DNA from: Hydrogenovibrio sp. SC-1 | GTDB lineage: Bacteria; Pseudomonadota; Gammaproteobacteria; Thiomicrospirales; Thiomicrospiraceae | Direction: 5' to 3' | NCBI RefSeq assembly: GCF_002848135.1 | Contig: NZ_PKGB01000013.1 | Coordinates: forward strand, 1-64,000 | Length of the DNA: 64,000 nucleotides | Part shown: positions 46,648 through 59,269 of the stretch, piece after piece | Position numbering within the stretch: the first letter of the stretch is position 1 | Layout: each line of letters begins with the position of its first letter | Notes under the pieces: model-generated | Seen by the model: only the letters and a program-made list of their open reading frames with translations | The model's database searches: none | What the model was told of the DNA's origin: nothing | Made by a program: the position numbers and the translations under genes

Positions 46648-47148
46648 ATGGCACTCAATATCAATGATAAGAAAGCCGTTGTTGAAGAGGTTTCTGCGCT
46701 TGTTTCAGAAGCTGGTTCAATGGTAGCGGCTGAGTATCGCGGGTTGACAGTGGCACAATTAACTGAGCTTCGTGCAAATGCTCGAGCAGCAAACGTAACC
46801 GTTCGTGTTGTAAAAAATACATTGGTTCGACGTGCAGTTGCTGGAACTAAGTTTGAAGATATGGCTGACACTTTTGTTGGGCCACTTGTTTTTGCTTTCT
46901 CTGGTGAAGAGCTTGGGAATGCAGCAAGAGTCTTTAAAGATTTTGCGAAAGACAATGAAGCTTTGGTAGTTAAGTCCTTGTCTATTGGTGAAGGTGTAAT
47001 GGATGCAAGTCAGCTTAATGCGGTTGCGGCATTACCTACATATGATGAAGCGCTTAGTAAGTTGCTTTATGTTATGAAAGAACCTGTTGCCAAGTTGGCT
47101 CGTGGTTTGGTCGCTGTTAAGGACCAAAAAGAAGCTGAAGCAGCTTAA
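46648..47148 (+). CDS. rplJ: 50S ribosomal protein L10
   Basis: L10 anchors the L7/L12 stalk dimers to the ribosome and, as the L10-L12 complex, represses its own leader. The 166-residue product begins MALNINDKKAVVEEV and contains AEYRGLTVAQLTELR and VRVVKNTLVRRA. ATG 46648 has TTGGAGG upstream and gives normal length; the earlier frame start at 46621 lies in the leader. rplL follows after 39 bases. Confidence 0.97.
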   Translation: MALNINDKKAVVEEVSALVSEAGSMVAAEYRGLTVAQLTELRANARAANVTVRVVKNTLVRRAVAGTKFEDMADTFVGPLVFAFSGEELGNAARVFKDFAKDNEALVVKSLSIGEGVMDASQLNAVAALPTYDEALSKLLYVMKEPVAKLARGLVAVKDQKEAEAA

Positions 47149-47187
47149 TTCAGAATAGTAACAATTTAATTTTTAAGGAATTACAAA

Positions 47188-47559
47188 ATGGCAATTACAA
47201 AAGAAGATATTTTAGAAGCCGTTGCGAACATGTCAGTAATGGAAGTTGTTGAACTTGTAGAAGCAATGGAAGAGAAATTTGGTGTTTCTGCGGCTGCAGT
47301 TGCAGTTGCAGGTCCTGCAGGTGATGCAGGCGGTGCTGCTGAAGAGCAAACTGAATTTGATGTTATCTTGACTGGCGCTGGTGCTAACAAGGTTGCAGCA
47401 ATCAAAGCAGTTCGTGGCGCGACTGGCCTAGGCTTGAAAGAAGCTAAAAGTGCGGTTGAAAGTGCACCATTTACGCTTAAGGAAGGTGTTTCTAAAGAAG
47501 AAGCTGAAGCCCTTGCTAATGAGCTTAAGGAAGCTGGAATTGAGGTTGAAGTTAAGTAA
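47188..47559 (+). CDS. rplL: 50S ribosomal protein L7/L12
   Basis: This stalk protein recruits translational GTPases. The 123-residue product has the N-terminal dimerisation region, an alanine-rich hinge ([18 protein letters not shown]) and the C-terminal [25 protein letters not shown] helix-loop that contacts factors. An AAGGA site precedes the ATG. A hairpin in the 173-base gap to rpoB probably reduces polymerase subunit expression relative to the stalk protein. Confidence 0.98.
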   Translation: MAITKEDILEAVANMSVMEVVELVEAMEEKFGVSAAAVAVAGPAGDAGGAAEEQTEFDVILTGAGANKVAAIKAVRGATGLGLKEAKSAVESAPFTLKEGVSKEEAEALANELKEAGIEVEVK

Positions 47560-47592
47560 TTATTACTTACTCAGCTCTTGAAGCATGACAAT

Positions 47593-47620
47593 GGCTGACG
47601 TTTTTTGCGTCGGCCTTTTG
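47593..47620 (+). terminator. Attenuator-like hairpin between rplL and rpoB
   Basis: GGCTGACG, loop TTTTTTG and CGTCGGCC (one G-T pair) followed by a T-rich run form a terminator 34 bases after rplL. A partial terminator at this position is well known in enteric bacteria. Confidence 0.75.
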
Positions 47621-47732
47621 TTGTTTATAGTAGTGTGTAAAAGTGTAATCAATCGTTTGTAACTGTTATTACAGTTTTATGCATTTTTGGAAAAGAAAAT
47701 TTTCCGTTATTAAAATAATGTTGGGGTAATTG

Positions 47733-50700
47733 ATGGCCTATTCTTTAACTGAAAAGAAACGTATTCGTAAAGACTTTGCGACACGTTCTTCTATTCTTGA
47801 AGTTCCTTATCTTCTGTCTTTACAGAAAGAATCCTTTAAAGATTTTTTGCAAAAGGATAAAAAACCACTATCACGTGATGTTGCTGGATTGCATGCAGCA
47901 TTTACATCGGTCTTTCCGATCCATGGTGTTGCTGGTACAGCTGATCTTGAGTATGTTAGCTATACGCTAGGACAGCCTGAATTTGATGTTAAAGAATGTA
48001 AGCAACGAGGTGTGACTTACTCGTCCCCTTTGCGCGTAAAAATGCGTTTGGTCCTATATGATAAAGATGCACCAGCCGGTAAGCGTCCTGTAAAAGATGT
48101 TAAAGAGCAAGAAGTCTATCTTGGTGAGCTCCCATTGATGACGGAGAATGGAACTTTCGTAATTAATGGTACAGAGCGCGTTATCGTGACTCAGTTGCAT
48201 CGTTCTCCTGGGGTTATTTTTGATAGTGATAAAGGGAAGTCACACTCATCTGGTAAAGTCCTTTTTAATGCACGAATTATCCCTTACCGTGGTTCTTGGT
48301 TAGATTTCGAGTTTGATCATAACGATTGTGTGTTTGTTCGTATTGATCGTCGTCGTAAGTTACCTGTCTCAATTATTTTAAGAGCGATGGGTTATAGCAC
48401 TGAAGAGATTTTAGATGCGTTCTTTGATCATACTGAGGTCAGTTATCAAGCCAAATCAAAAAACTATGTTATGAAATTGGTGCCTGAGCAAATTAAAGGG
48501 CAGTCTGCTGCATTCGACATTAAAGTGGGTGAAGAAGTTGTTGTCGAAGCTGGAAAGAAAATTACCGCTCGTCACTTGAAACAGTTGAAAGAGTTTAAAG
48601 CGAAAGAGATTGTTATTCCGGATGAATATCTCGTTGGCAAGGTACTGTCATCAGGTATTACAAATGAAGCGACAGGTGAATTAGTAGCGCGATCTAATGA
48701 AGTAATGACCGCAGAGCTGATTGAAAATATCAAAGTGATCAAGGATCTATCATTTAGAGTGTTATTTATTGATGACCTTGAAAACGGTTCCTATATTTCG
48801 GATACATTGAACCTTGATCATGCTACCTCACAATTAGAAGCCCAGATTGAGATTTATCGTATGATGCGTCCGGGTGAGCCACCAACAAAAGAATCTTCTG
48901 AGGCGTTATTTAATAGCTTGTTCTTTGATGAGTCACGCTATGATTTATCTGCCGTCGGCCGGATGAAATTAAATAGAAGATTGGGTCGTGAGGAAAATGA
49001 CGGCAGTTTGGTTCTAGAAAATGAAGATATTATTGATGTCGTTAGAGAGTTGTTAAATATTCGTAATGGTCATAGCACGATTGACGATATTGATACGCTT
49101 GGGAATCGTCGTATCAGAGCGGTTGGCGAAATGGCTGAAAATGCTTTCCGTGTCGGTCTCGTTCGAGTTGAAAGAGCGGTTAAAGAACGATTGAATCAAG
49201 CTGAAACAGATGGCCTATTACCACAAGACTTGATTAATGCGAAGCCTGTTTCTGCTGCGATCAAGGAATTCTTTAGTTCGAGTCAACTGTCTCAGTTTAT
49301 GGATCAAGTTAATCCATTGTCTGAGATTACGCATAAGCGACGTGTTTCTGCATTAGGGCCAGGCGGTTTGACGCGTGAACGTGCAGGGTTTGAGGTGCGT
49401 GATGTTCACCCAACGCATTATGGTCGAGTTTGTCCAATTGAAACGCCAGAAGGGCCAAACATTGGTCTGATTAACACCTTGGCGATTTATGCTAAAACCA
49501 ATCAATATGGATTTTTAGAAACGCCTTATCGAAAAGTTATTAATGGGCAGGTGACAGAAGAAGTTGAATATGTTTCTGCTATTGATGAAGGGCAGCATGT
49601 CATCGCACAAGCAAGCGCGGCGATGGATGCAGATAATAATCTTTTAGATGAGCTGGTTACAGCTCGTCATAAAAATGAGACAGTTTTAGCGGCATCAAAA
49701 GATGTTGACTATATGGACGTTTCTCCTAAGCAAATTGTCTCGGTTGCCGCTTCACTGATTCCATTCCTAGAGCATGATGATGCTAACCGGGCCCTAATGG
49801 GATCGAACATGCAGCGTCAAGCGGTGCCCACTTTGCGTGCTGATAAGCCTTTAGTCGGTACAGGAATTGAGAAGACAGTTGCAATTGATTCCGGTGTTAC
49901 CGTGATCGCTTCGCGTGGTGGAGAGGTGGTTTCATCAGATGCGTCACGCATTGTTGTAAGAGCCAATCAGGATGAGATTGCAACGGGTGAGACGGGTGTT
50001 GATATCTACAACTTGATTAAGTATCAGCGTTCTAACCAAAATACCTGTATCAATCAAAAACCGATTGTCAAAGCTGGCGATATCGTTAATCGTGGTGATG
50101 TCTTGGCTGATGGACCATCGACAGATTTAGGTGAGTTGGCCATTGGTCAAAATATGCGCATCGCCTTCATGCCTTGGAATGGCTATAACTTTGAAGATTC
50201 GATTTTAGTATCAGAGCGAGTGGTCCAAGAAGATCGTTATACCTCTATTCATATTGAAGAATTGACGTGTCTTGCTCGTGATACCAAGCTAGGGCCTGAG
50301 GAAGTCACAGCTGATATCCCGAATGTAGGTGAAGCAGCATTATCACGTTTAGATGAGTCTGGTATTGTTTATGTCGGTGCGGAAGTCAAGCAGGGTGATA
50401 TTCTGGTTGGTAAAGTAACGCCTAAGGGTGAAACGCAGTTGACGCCAGAAGAAAAGCTGTTAAGAGCCATATTTGGAGAAAAAGCATCAGACGTTAAGGA
50501 TACTTCTTTACGAGTTAGTAAAGGGGTTGAGGGAACGGTTATTGATGTCCAGGTCTTTACACGTGAAGGTGTCAAAAAAGACGCGCGTGCTATGTCAATT
50601 CAAGAAGATGAGTTGCAAAAAGTCCGTAAAGATATCGATGAGCAATACAAAATTCTCTTGTCAGATACACTCGACCGTATCAAACAAATGCTGGTTGGTA

Positions 50701-51797
50701 AGTCATTGGTTGATGGCACAGAAATTACGAGTGACTACTTGGATTCAATGGATTCTTTGAAGTGGTTTGGATTAAATGTTGCGGATGATACCGTTGCAGA
50801 AACACTAGAGTTGCTAGAAAAGCAATTAGCCGCTAAGAAAGAAGAGCTGAACGCAGCCTTTGAAGAGAAGAAGAAAAAGTTAACACAAGGTGACGACTTA
50901 CAGCCGGGTGTTTCTAAAATGGTTAAGGTCTATGTGGCGGTCAAGCGTCGAATCCAGCCAGGTGATAAGATGGCAGGGCGTCATGGTAACAAAGGTGTTA
51001 TTTCAAGAATTTGTCCTGTTGAGGATATGCCTTATGATGAAACAGGTCGTCCAGTCGATATTTGTTTGAACCCATTAGGGGTTCCATCACGGATGAACGT
51101 GGGTCAGATTTTAGAAACACACTTGGGTCTCGCTGCAGAAGGCTTGGGCTCTAAAATAAATGCTATGTTAGAGCAGCAAGCGGATGTGAAGACGATCAAA
51201 GGGTTTTTACATAAAATCTACAATGAGACACAAGGACAAAGTGTCGATTTTGATTCTTTAACTGAGAATGAGATTTTAGAACTTGCGAGCAACTTGCGAA
51301 AAGGTGTTCCAATGGCATCGCCCGTGTTTGATGGCGCGTCTGAAGCCGAAATCAAAGCCTTGTTGAGATTAGCTGATTTACCTGAGTCTGGTCAAATGGT
51401 GTTGTTTGATGGTGTGACAGGTGAGCAATTTGATCGTCCAGTCACCGTTGGATATATGTACTATCTTAAGTTAAATCACTTGGTTGATGACAAGATGCAT
51501 GCCCGTTCGACAGGACCTTATAGCTTGGTTACTCAGCAGCCTTTAGGCGGTAAAGCACAGTTTGGTGGGCAACGATTCGGTGAAATGGAAGTGTGGGCCT
51601 TAGAAGCTTATGGCGCAGCCTTTACACTACAAGAGATGTTGACCGTTAAATCTGATGATCTGAACGGACGAACAAGAATGTATAAAAATATCGTCGATGG
51701 TAATGAATATATGGAGCCGGGTATTCCTGAATCATTCAGTGTATTACGCAAAGAAATTCGTGCCTTAGGGATTGATATTGAGTTGGAGCAAGAATAA
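47733..51797 (+). CDS. rpoB: RNA polymerase beta subunit
   Basis: This is the 1354-residue beta subunit of the core polymerase. Family landmarks include [15 protein letters not shown] at the start, the rifampicin region [22 protein letters not shown] near 515-537, [38 protein letters not shown] and the C-terminal [18 protein letters not shown]. In the rifampicin region the usual resistance positions appear wild-type; the only difference from E. coli is V in place of the first N after DQ. A TTG codon directly before ATG 47733 is in frame and ignored. The stop overlaps the rpoC ATG by one base (TAATG). Confidence 0.98.
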   Translation: MAYSLTEKKRIRKDFATRSSILEVPYLLSLQKESFKDFLQKDKKPLSRDVAGLHAAFTSVFPIHGVAGTADLEYVSYTLGQPEFDVKECKQRGVTYSSPLRVKMRLVLYDKDAPAGKRPVKDVKEQEVYLGELPLMTENGTFVINGTERVIVTQLHRSPGVIFDSDKGKSHSSGKVLFNARIIPYRGSWLDFEFDHNDCVFVRIDRRRKLPVSIILRAMGYSTEEILDAFFDHTEVSYQAKSKNYVMKLVPEQIKGQSAAFDIKVGEEVVVEAGKKITARHLKQLKEFKAKEIVIPDEYLVGKVLSSGITNEATGELVARSNEVMTAELIENIKVIKDLSFRVLFIDDLENGSYISDTLNLDHATSQLEAQIEIYRMMRPGEPPTKESSEALFNSLFFDESRYDLSAVGRMKLNRRLGREENDGSLVLENEDIIDVVRELLNIRNGHSTIDDIDTLGNRRIRAVGEMAENAFRVGLVRVERAVKERLNQAETDGLLPQDLINAKPVSAAIKEFFSSSQLSQFMDQVNPLSEITHKRRVSALGPGGLTRERAGFEVRDVHPTHYGRVCPIETPEGPNIGLINTLAIYAKTNQYGFLETPYRKVINGQVTEEVEYVSAIDEGQHVIAQASAAMDADNNLLDELVTARHKNETVLAASKDVDYMDVSPKQIVSVAASLIPFLEHDDANRALMGSNMQRQAVPTLRADKPLVGTGIEKTVAIDSGVTVIASRGGEVVSSDASRIVVRANQDEIATGETGVDIYNLIKYQRSNQNTCINQKPIVKAGDIVNRGDVLADGPSTDLGELAIGQNMRIAFMPWNGYNFEDSILVSERVVQEDRYTSIHIEELTCLARDTKLGPEEVTADIPNVGEAALSRLDESGIVYVGAEVKQGDILVGKVTPKGETQLTPEEKLLRAIFGEKASDVKDTSLRVSKGVEGTVIDVQVFTREGVKKDARAMSIQEDELQKVRKDIDEQYKILLSDTLDRIKQMLVGKSLVDGTEITSDYLDSMDSLKWFGLNVADDTVAETLELLEKQLAAKKEELNAAFEEKKKKLTQGDDLQPGVSKMVKVYVAVKRRIQPGDKMAGRHGNKGVISRICPVEDMPYDETGRPVDICLNPLGVPSRMNVGQILETHLGLAAEGLGSKINAMLEQQADVKTIKGFLHKIYNETQGQSVDFDSLTENEILELASNLRKGVPMASPVFDGASEAEIKALLRLADLPESGQMVLFDGVTGEQFDRPVTVGYMYYLKLNHLVDDKMHARSTGPYSLVTQQPLGGKAQFGGQRFGEMEVWALEAYGAAFTLQEMLTVKSDDLNGRTRMYKNIVDGNEYMEPGIPESFSVLRKEIRALGIDIELEQE

Positions 51798-54700
51798 TGA
51801 AAGATTTATTAGGTTTTCTAAAAAAACAAAACGTTTCAAGTGAGTTTGACACGATTAAGGTCACCCTTGCTTCACCTGAAAAAATTCGTTCTTGGTCATT
51901 TGGTGAAGTTAAAAAGCCAGAAACCATTAATTATCGTACGTTCAAGCCTGAAAGAGATGGCTTATTTTGCGCCAAAATCTTTGGGCCAATCCGTGATTAT
52001 GAATGTTTGTGTGGTAAGTATAAGCGTTTAAAACATCGTGGCGTCATTTGTGAAAAATGTGGTGTAGAGGTTACACAGTCCAAAGTCAGACGAGAAAGAA
52101 TGGGTCATATTGATCTAGCAACCTCCGTTGCGCACATCTGGTTCCTAAAGTCATTGCCCTCACGGATTGGGTTAATGTTGGACATGACGCTTAAAGAAAT
52201 TGAAGCTGTCTTGTACTTCGAAGCCTTTATGGTCGTCGATCCAGGTTTAACGCCCTTAGAACCATGGCAGCTATTAAGTGAAGAAGAATACTTAGATGCG
52301 ATGGATGAGTATGGTGATGAATTTGAAGCACAAATGGGTGCTGAAGCCATTAAGAAAATGTTGCAGGCAATCGATTTGGATGCTGAGGCTACCAAGCTTA
52401 GAGAAGAGATGGAAGCGACAAGTTCTGAAACAAAACAGAAGAAAATTTCTAAGCGATTGAAGTTGGTGGATTCATTTTTACAGTCTGGCAATAAGCCTGA
52501 ATGGATGATTTTAGATGTATTGCCAGTTCTGCCACCTGAATTACGTCCTCTGGTTCCGTTAGATGGTGGTCGTTTTGCAACTTCTGATTTGAATGACTTG
52601 TATCGTCGTGTTATCAATCGAAATAACCGTTTGAAGCGCTTATTAGATTTGATGGCGCCTGACATCATTGTTCGTAATGAAAAACGTATGTTACAAGAGT
52701 CAGTTGACTCAATGTTAGATAATGGTCGCCGTGGTAGAGCCGTTACAGGAACCAATAAACGTCAGTTAAAATCCTTGGCCGATATGATTAAAGGTAAGCA
52801 GGGGCGTTTCCGTCAGAACCTGTTAGGAAAGCGTGTCGATTATTCAGGACGTTCTGTTATTGTTGTTGGTCCGACGCTAAGATTACATCAGTGTGGTTTG
52901 CCTAAGAAAATGGCATTGGAACTGTTTAAGCCTTTTATCTTTAGTAAGCTTCAAAAGCGGGGATTAGCAACGACGATCAAAGCCGCTAAAAAAATGGTTG
53001 AACAAGGCTTGCCAGAAGTCTGGGATGTTTTAGATGAAGTCATTCGCGAGCATCCAGTTTTATTAAACCGTGCTCCAACACTTCATAGACTGGGTATTCA
53101 AGCGTTTGAGCCAGTATTAATTGAAGGTAAGGCGATTAACTTACATCCTTTAGTCTGTTCTGCATTTAACGCTGACTTCGATGGTGACCAAATGGCTGTG
53201 CATGTGCCATTGTCATTAGAAGCACAACTTGAAGCACGTACGTTAATGATGTCGACTAATAACCTATTGTCACCAGCAAATGGTGATCCAATTATTGTGC
53301 CATCTCAAGATGTTGTACTGGGTTTGTACTATATTACACGTGAAAAAATTAATGCCATTGGTGAAGGTAAAGCCTTTTCTAACTGGATGGAAGTGCAAAG
53401 AGCACTTGATGCAAAAATCGTCCACATTCATACACGCATCAAACTTAAAGTTGAAGAGACTGTTATTGATGATGCAGGTATTGAGTCTGTCAACCGAGGA
53501 ATTGTTGAGACGACAGTCGGTCGTGCATTATTGCTAAGAATTCTGCCAAAAGGATTAGGGTTTGACTTAATTAATCTTAACCTGACAAAGAAAAATATCT
53601 CAAAAGCTTTGAATGCTTGTTACCGAATTTTAGGTCCTAAGGAAACGGTTATTTTTGCAGATCAGTTAATGTACGCTGGTTTTAAATGGTCAACCCTTGC
53701 AGGTCTATCTTTCTGTTCTGATGATATGTTAATTCCTGATGATAAGCCGGGGATTATTTCAAAAGCGGATGAGCAGGTTACTGAAATTCAAAGACAGTTT
53801 GCACAAGGTTTAGTTACAGAAGGTGAGCGTTATAACAAAGTTGTTGATATTTGGTCGCATACCAATGAGTTAGTTACTAAGTCAATGATGGAAGAATTGC
53901 AGTTTGAAACTGTTAAAGATGCAGAAGGAAATGACGTTAAGCAAACTTCCTTTAACTCTGTTTATATGATGGCAGATTCCGGTGCAAGGGGGTCTGTTGC
54001 ACAGATGCGTCAGCTTGGTGGGATGCGTGGTCTGATGGCGAAGCCAGACGGATCTATCATCGAAACGCCAATTACGGCAAACTTCCGTGAAGGTTTGAAC
54101 GTTCTTCAGTACTTTATTTCAACACATGGTGCTCGTAAAGGGTTGGCCGATACAGCATTGAAAACTGCGAACTCGGGGTATTTAACCCGTCGTTTGGTTG
54201 ATGTTGCTCAGGACGTTGTTGTTACCGAGGACGATTGCGGTACAGAAAGCAGTATTACGATGTCTTCTCACGTAGAAGGTGGTGATGTTGTTGAAGAATT
54301 AAAAGAGCGTATATTGGGTCGTGCCGTTGCAGAAGACGTTTATACGTTGGATGGTGATTTGATTGTCGCCAAGGATACCTTGTTAGACGAACGTTTGGTC
54401 AATATCATTGACGAATCGGGGATTGATTCTGTAAAAGTACGCTCTCCTATCACTTGTGAAACAAAATTTGGTATTTGTAAAAAATGTTACGGACGCGACC
54501 TAGCTAGAGGTCATATGGTTAACCTAGGTGAAGCAGTAGGTGTTATGGCTGCACAGTCGATTGGTGAGCCTGGTACTCAGTTAACCATGCGTACATTCCA
54601 TATCGGTGGTACCGCATCTGCATCAACCGCGCAAAGCCAAGTTGAAGTTAAGCATGATGGCAAGGTTAAGTTTGATAACTTAAAAACCATTAAAAACTCA

Positions 54701-56014
54701 GAAGAGCAAGTTGTTGTAACGTCAAGATCTGGTGAGATTTCAATCCTAGATTCCCTAGGTCGTGAAAAGGAACGTTATAAAATTCCATACGGTTCTATGT
54801 TGAATGTGAAAGATGGTATTGATGTTTCTTCTGGTAGTATTCTTGCAACTTGGGATGCACATACCCATCCAATTATTACCGAGGCTGAAGGGATCATTCA
54901 ATTTGGTAATTTTGAAGGAGCAGTTGAAGAACATACAGATGAACTAACCGGGTTGACAACCCATGTTGTTAAAAGTGCGAAAGAACGATCTTCAGCAACT
55001 AAAGAAGTTCGTCCAACCATTCAAATTATCGATGAAAATGGCGAAATTGTTCCTTTCCCGGGAACGCAAACGCCAGCCATGTATTACTTGCCTGAAAACT
55101 CAGTTGTAGTTGTTAATGCGAAGGAAAAAGTCGGTGCGGGTGATATTCTTGCGAGGATTCCACAGGAGTCTTCGAAAACAAAAGATATTACGGGTGGTTT
55201 ACCGAGAGTAGCTGACTTGTTTGAGGCCAGAGTTCCTAAGGAGCCTGCAATTATGGCAGAAGTCTCAGGGGTTGTTAGCTTTGGTAAAGAAACAAAAGGT
55301 AAGCAGCGTCTTGTGATAACGCAAGATAGTGGTGAGCAACATGAAACTCTTATTCCAAAATGGCGTTCTGTTGATGTGTTTGAAGGCGAGCGTGTTGAGA
55401 AAGGGGATGTTGTTGTTGATGGAAATCCAAATCCACACGATATCCTGAGACTGCTTGGTGTTGAACGCCTAACAAAATATATCGTAGACGAAGTTCAAGA
55501 TGTTTATCGATTACAAGGTGTAAAAATTAATGATAAGCACATTGAAACTGTTGTTCGACAAATGCTTCGTAAAGTTGAAGTTAAAACAACGGGTGATACA
55601 CCTCTGATAAGAGGTGAGCAAGCTGAGTTTGCGCGTGTGCTTGAAATGAATGAAAAGGTCGCTCAAGAAGGTGGGGTTGAAGCAACCTATCAACGCGTTT
55701 TATTGGGTATTACCAAGTCATCATTAGCAACAGAATCCTTCATTTCTGCCGCTTCTTTCCAAGAAACAACACGAGTGTTGACTGAAGCAGCAGTAAGTGG
55801 GAAACAAGATAAGCTGGTCGGTTTAAAAGAAAATGTTATTGTTGGGCGACTGATTCCGGCTGGAACAGGGTTTGCCTATCATAAAGCACGCAAAGCCGCA
55901 GCTGAAAAAACACAAATTGAACTCGCAACATTTATGTCACGCAATTCAGCAGATGTAAATGATGAGGAATCGATCGAAGATTCGATTACTTTACCTGCAA
56001 GTGAAATTGAATAA
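51797..56014 (+). CDS. rpoC: RNA polymerase beta' subunit
   Basis: This is the 1405-residue beta' subunit. The N-terminal zinc finger ([20 protein letters not shown]) and the catalytic NADFDGD (residues 458-464, binding the active-site magnesium) are present. So are the bridge-helix/trigger-loop regions and the second zinc site [15 protein letters not shown]. Length and layout match gammaproteobacteria. Translation is coupled to rpoB. No T-tailed terminator is obvious in the 146-base gap before rpsL, which instead holds a strong promoter. Confidence 0.98.
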   Translation: MKDLLGFLKKQNVSSEFDTIKVTLASPEKIRSWSFGEVKKPETINYRTFKPERDGLFCAKIFGPIRDYECLCGKYKRLKHRGVICEKCGVEVTQSKVRRERMGHIDLATSVAHIWFLKSLPSRIGLMLDMTLKEIEAVLYFEAFMVVDPGLTPLEPWQLLSEEEYLDAMDEYGDEFEAQMGAEAIKKMLQAIDLDAEATKLREEMEATSSETKQKKISKRLKLVDSFLQSGNKPEWMILDVLPVLPPELRPLVPLDGGRFATSDLNDLYRRVINRNNRLKRLLDLMAPDIIVRNEKRMLQESVDSMLDNGRRGRAVTGTNKRQLKSLADMIKGKQGRFRQNLLGKRVDYSGRSVIVVGPTLRLHQCGLPKKMALELFKPFIFSKLQKRGLATTIKAAKKMVEQGLPEVWDVLDEVIREHPVLLNRAPTLHRLGIQAFEPVLIEGKAINLHPLVCSAFNADFDGDQMAVHVPLSLEAQLEARTLMMSTNNLLSPANGDPIIVPSQDVVLGLYYITREKINAIGEGKAFSNWMEVQRALDAKIVHIHTRIKLKVEETVIDDAGIESVNRGIVETTVGRALLLRILPKGLGFDLINLNLTKKNISKALNACYRILGPKETVIFADQLMYAGFKWSTLAGLSFCSDDMLIPDDKPGIISKADEQVTEIQRQFAQGLVTEGERYNKVVDIWSHTNELVTKSMMEELQFETVKDAEGNDVKQTSFNSVYMMADSGARGSVAQMRQLGGMRGLMAKPDGSIIETPITANFREGLNVLQYFISTHGARKGLADTALKTANSGYLTRRLVDVAQDVVVTEDDCGTESSITMSSHVEGGDVVEELKERILGRAVAEDVYTLDGDLIVAKDTLLDERLVNIIDESGIDSVKVRSPITCETKFGICKKCYGRDLARGHMVNLGEAVGVMAAQSIGEPGTQLTMRTFHIGGTASASTAQSQVEVKHDGKVKFDNLKTIKNSEEQVVVTSRSGEISILDSLGREKERYKIPYGSMLNVKDGIDVSSGSILATWDAHTHPIITEAEGIIQFGNFEGAVEEHTDELTGLTTHVVKSAKERSSATKEVRPTIQIIDENGEIVPFPGTQTPAMYYLPENSVVVVNAKEKVGAGDILARIPQESSKTKDITGGLPRVADLFEARVPKEPAIMAEVSGVVSFGKETKGKQRLVITQDSGEQHETLIPKWRSVDVFEGERVEKGDVVVDGNPNPHDILRLLGVERLTKYIVDEVQDVYRLQGVKINDKHIETVVRQMLRKVEVKTTGDTPLIRGEQAEFARVLEMNEKVAQEGGVEATYQRVLLGITKSSLATESFISAASFQETTRVLTEAAVSGKQDKLVGLKENVIVGRLIPAGTGFAYHKARKAAAEKTQIELATFMSRNSADVNDEESIEDSITLPASEIE

Positions 56015-56050
56015 GCATGAATTTCGTTGAATGATTTCATAAACTTGTGC

Positions 56051-56079
56051 TTGACATTGTGAATGAGGGTCACTAAAAT
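56051..56079 (+). promoter_or_regulatory. Promoter of the str operon (rpsL-rpsG-fusA-tuf)
   Basis: A perfect TTGACA (56051-56056), a 17-base spacer and TAAAAT (56074-56079) lie between rpoC and rpsL, leaving a leader of about 75 bases. Eleven of twelve consensus positions match. The discriminator CCCTC is C-rich, like the other ribosomal promoters here. Confidence 0.82.
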
Positions 56080-56160
56080 CCCTCAACCTTACACATGGAT
56101 GATTTATGTCCATGATTTTTTAGTAATTAAGATTTTAATCTTAAGATGGAGTGAGAATTA

Positions 56161-56535
56161 ATGGCTACTATTAACCAGTTGGTGCGTAAGCCGCGTAAAG
56201 ATAAAGTTAAAAAATCAAATGTTCCTGCCTTAGAGGCTTGCCCTCAAAGACGTGGAGTCTGTACGCGTGTTTATACAACAACCCCTAAAAAGCCTAACTC
56301 TGCCCTACGTAAAGTTGCACGTGTACGCTTGACCAATGGATATGAAGTTTCTAGTTATATCGGTGGTGAAGGTCACAACTTGCAAGAACACTCCGTGATA
56401 TTAATTCGCGGTGGTCGTGTAAAAGATTTGCCTGGTGTACGTTATCACACAGTTCGTGGTTCATTAGATTGTTCTGGTGTTGATGGTCGTAAACAAGGTC
56501 GTTCTAAGTACGGTGCGAAGCGTCCTAAAGGCTAA
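56161..56535 (+). CDS. rpsL: 30S ribosomal protein S12
   Basis: S12 lines the decoding centre. The 124-residue product has K43 ([12 protein letters not shown]) and K88 (GGRVKDLPG), the wild-type streptomycin-sensitive residues, and the [11 protein letters not shown] segment. It has its own strong promoter. rpsG follows after 60 bases. Confidence 0.98.
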   Translation: MATINQLVRKPRKDKVKKSNVPALEACPQRRGVCTRVYTTTPKKPNSALRKVARVRLTNGYEVSSYIGGEGHNLQEHSVILIRGGRVKDLPGVRYHTVRGSLDCSGVDGRKQGRSKYGAKRPKG

Positions 56536-56595
56536 TAGTCGTCTTTAACATACGTTCGCAATTAATTAGTGTAAATTTATACCGGAAGAGTAAGA

Positions 56596-57069
56596 ATGGC
56601 AAGAAGAAGAGAAATACCTAAAAGACAAGTATTACCAGATCCTAAGTTTGGAGATACTACATTAACAAAGTTCGTTAACATGATTATGGTTAGCGGAAAA
56701 AAAGCAGTCGCTGAAAAAATCGTTTATGGTGCATTGGATGTCGTAGTCGATCGTAAAAAAGGTGGCGCACACGCAGAGCTTCTAAAAGAAGCGCTTGAGA
56801 ATGTTGGACCTATGGTTGAGGTTAAATCCCGACGAGTTGGTGGTGCAACGTATCAGGTGCCAGTTGAAGTTCGTTCAGAAAGAAAGATGGCTCTTGCGAT
56901 GCGCTGGGTTGTTGAAGCGGCTCGTAAGCGCAGTGAAAAAGGCATGATGTTGCGTTTAGCTGGTGAGCTTTCTGATGCATTAGAGAACCGTGGTTCTGCA
57001 ATTAAGAAAAAAGAAGATACGCATCGGATGGCTGAAGCGAACAAAGCTTTCTCACATTTTCGTTGGTAA
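56596..57069 (+). CDS. rpsG: 30S ribosomal protein S7
   Basis: S7 nucleates assembly of the 30S head and, in E. coli, represses its own operon. The 157-residue product begins [19 protein letters not shown] and includes [12 protein letters not shown] and [20 protein letters not shown]. It is followed by a hairpin and fusA. GGAAGAG precedes the ATG. Confidence 0.98.
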   Translation: MARRREIPKRQVLPDPKFGDTTLTKFVNMIMVSGKKAVAEKIVYGALDVVVDRKKGGAHAELLKEALENVGPMVEVKSRRVGGATYQVPVEVRSERKMALAMRWVVEAARKRSEKGMMLRLAGELSDALENRGSAIKKKEDTHRMAEANKAFSHFRW

Positions 57070-57078
57070 TCTGAAATG

Positions 57079-57100
57079 GGCCCTGTTAAGGGCCTTTGTT
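57079..57100 (+). terminator. Attenuator-like hairpin between rpsG and fusA
   Basis: GGCCCT, loop GTTA and AGGGCC followed by TTTG form a short GC-rich stem nine bases after rpsG. The T-run is poor, so it is probably a partial terminator or mRNA stability element. Confidence 0.55.
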
Positions 57101-57132
57101 ATTTTAGACTTAAACATAAAAGGTTGATTAAC

Positions 57133-59235
57133 GTGGCACGTAAGACCCCAATTGAAAGATATCGTAATATCGGTATTATGGCGCACATTGATGCGGGTAA
57201 GACAACAACGACAGAGCGTATTCTCTACTATACCGGTGTTTCTCATAAAATCGGTGAAGTACATGATGGTGGTGCAACCATGGATTGGATGGCTCAGGAA
57301 CAAGAGCGTGGTATCACCATTACTTCAGCAGCAACTACAGCTCACTGGAGCGGGATGGCTCAACAGTTTCCACAGCATCGTATTAATATCATCGATACTC
57401 CGGGACACGTTGACTTTACCATTGAAGTAGAGCGTTCATTGCGTGTATTGGATGGTGCTGTAACGTGCTTTTGTTCTGTAAGTGGTGTTGAGCCTCAATC
57501 AGAAACAGTTTGGCGTCAGGCTGATAAGTATGGTGTGCCACGTATGGGCTTTGTGAACAAGATGGACCGCGCAGGCGCCAACTTCTTGAATGTAAATCAG
57601 ATGGTAATCGATCGTTTAGGTGCGAATCCTGTGCCGATGCAATTACCAATTGGTGCTGAAGAAACCTTTAGAGGAATTGTCGATCTTGTCAAAATGAAAG
57701 CAGTTTACTGGGAAGAAGAAAACATGGGTATGAAGTATACCTATGAAGAAATTCCAGAAGATATGCTTGAGTTATGCCAAGAATGGCGTGAGAAAATGGT
57801 TGAATCAGCAGCCGAAGCAACTGAGGAGTTGATGGATAAGTACCTTGAAGAAGGTGATTTGTCAGAAGACGAGATCAAGGAAGGCATTCGTAAGCGTTGT
57901 ATTGATGTTGAGATTGTTCCAATGTTCTGTGGTTCTGCCTTTAAAAATAAGGGTGTACAGTCACTATTGGATGCGGTTATTGAGTATATGCCTTCTCCAG
58001 TAGATGTTCCTGCTATTCAGGGTGAATTGGAAGATGGCTCAAAAGCAGAGCGTCATTCAACAGATGATGAACCTTTTGCATCATTAGCATTTAAAGTAAT
58101 GACCGACCCTTATGTTGGAACCTTGACGTTCTTTCGTGTTTATTCTGGTGTGTTTGAAGCTGGTAATGCAGTTTATAATTCAGTTAAGCAAAAGCGTGAG
58201 CGTATCGGCCGAATTTTGCAGATGCATGCAAACTCTCGTGAAGAGATTAAAGAGGTGCGTGCAGGTGAAATTGCTTGTGCTGTTGGTCTAAAAGATACGA
58301 CAACTGGGGATACTTTGTGTGATCCAGATAATAAAATTATTTTAGAGCGTATGGAGTTTCCAGATCCTGTTATTTCGATCGCAATCGAGCCGAAGACAAA
58401 AGCAGATCAAGAGAAGATGGGGATTGCTTTACAAAAACTAGCAGCAGAGGATCCTTCTTTCAGGGTGAAGACGGATGAAGAAACCAATCAAACCATTATT
58501 TCAGGGATGGGTGAACTGCATTTAGATATCATTGTTGATCGTATGAAGCGTGAGTTCAATGTTGAAGCAAACATCGGTGCACCTCAGGTATCTTATCGTG
58601 AAACAATTAAAACACCTGTTGAAGCTGATGGTAAGTTTGTACGTCAATCGGGTGGTCGTGGTCAATATGGTCATGTTGTCTTTAAGATATATCCTCGTGA
58701 ACCTGGGGAAGGATTTGAGTTTGTTAACTCGATCGTTGGTGGTGCAGTGCCGCGTGAATACATTGGTGCTGTTGAAAAAGGTGCAAAAGCACAGCTTGAG
58801 AGTGGTGTTATTGCTGGTTTCCCAATGGTTGATGTTGGTGTTGAATTGATTGATGGTTCTTACCATGATGTGGATTCCAACGAAATGGCATTCTCTGTTG
58901 CAGCAGGAATGGGTATCAAAAACGGTACTCAACAAGCAAATCCAGTTATTCTTGAGCCTATTATGGCAGTTGAAGTAACAACTCCTGAAGAGTATATGGG
59001 TGATATTATCGGTGACCTTAATCGTCGTCGTGGAATGGTTTCTAGCATGGATGATATTCCGGCAGGTAAGTCTGTTAAGGCGGAAGTTCCTTTGTCAGAA
59101 ATGTTTGGATATTCAAATCAAATGCGTTCATTGACTCAAGGTCGAGCGAATTATAGTATGCAGTTTTTGAAGTACAATGATGCACCTAATAATATTCAAG
59201 AAGAAATCATTGCTAAGGCCAAAAAAGGCGAATAG
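57133..59235 (+). CDS. fusA: Elongation factor G
   Basis: EF-G is the GTPase that drives translocation and, with RRF, ribosome recycling. The start is GTG 57133 (AAAGG about nine bases upstream), giving a 700-residue product beginning (M)[21 protein letters not shown], which aligns directly with E. coli FusA. The 19-codon upstream extension overlaps the hairpin and is rejected. P-loop AHIDAGKTT, switch [10 protein letters not shown] and NKMDR are present. A tuf copy follows 34 bases later. Confidence 0.97.
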   Translation: MARKTPIERYRNIGIMAHIDAGKTTTTERILYYTGVSHKIGEVHDGGATMDWMAQEQERGITITSAATTAHWSGMAQQFPQHRINIIDTPGHVDFTIEVERSLRVLDGAVTCFCSVSGVEPQSETVWRQADKYGVPRMGFVNKMDRAGANFLNVNQMVIDRLGANPVPMQLPIGAEETFRGIVDLVKMKAVYWEEENMGMKYTYEEIPEDMLELCQEWREKMVESAAEATEELMDKYLEEGDLSEDEIKEGIRKRCIDVEIVPMFCGSAFKNKGVQSLLDAVIEYMPSPVDVPAIQGELEDGSKAERHSTDDEPFASLAFKVMTDPYVGTLTFFRVYSGVFEAGNAVYNSVKQKRERIGRILQMHANSREEIKEVRAGEIACAVGLKDTTTGDTLCDPDNKIILERMEFPDPVISIAIEPKTKADQEKMGIALQKLAAEDPSFRVKTDEETNQTIISGMGELHLDIIVDRMKREFNVEANIGAPQVSYRETIKTPVEADGKFVRQSGGRGQYGHVVFKIYPREPGEGFEFVNSIVGGAVPREYIGAVEKGAKAQLESGVIAGFPMVDVGVELIDGSYHDVDSNEMAFSVAAGMGIKNGTQQANPVILEPIMAVEVTTPEEYMGDIIGDLNRRRGMVSSMDDIPAGKSVKAEVPLSEMFGYSNQMRSLTQGRANYSMQFLKYNDAPNNIQEEIIAKAKKGE

Positions 59236-59269
59236 AGCAAATTTATATTTATAACGATAGGTATTTAAA

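Noticed and set aside
52105-52755. A 216-codon minus-strand frame inside rpoC
   Set aside because: It lies wholly within the conserved beta' coding sequence and its serine-rich product looks like a codon-bias shadow.
58522-58935. A 137-codon minus-strand frame inside fusA
   Set aside because: It is a shadow of the EF-G gene, with low-complexity composition and no ribosome site.
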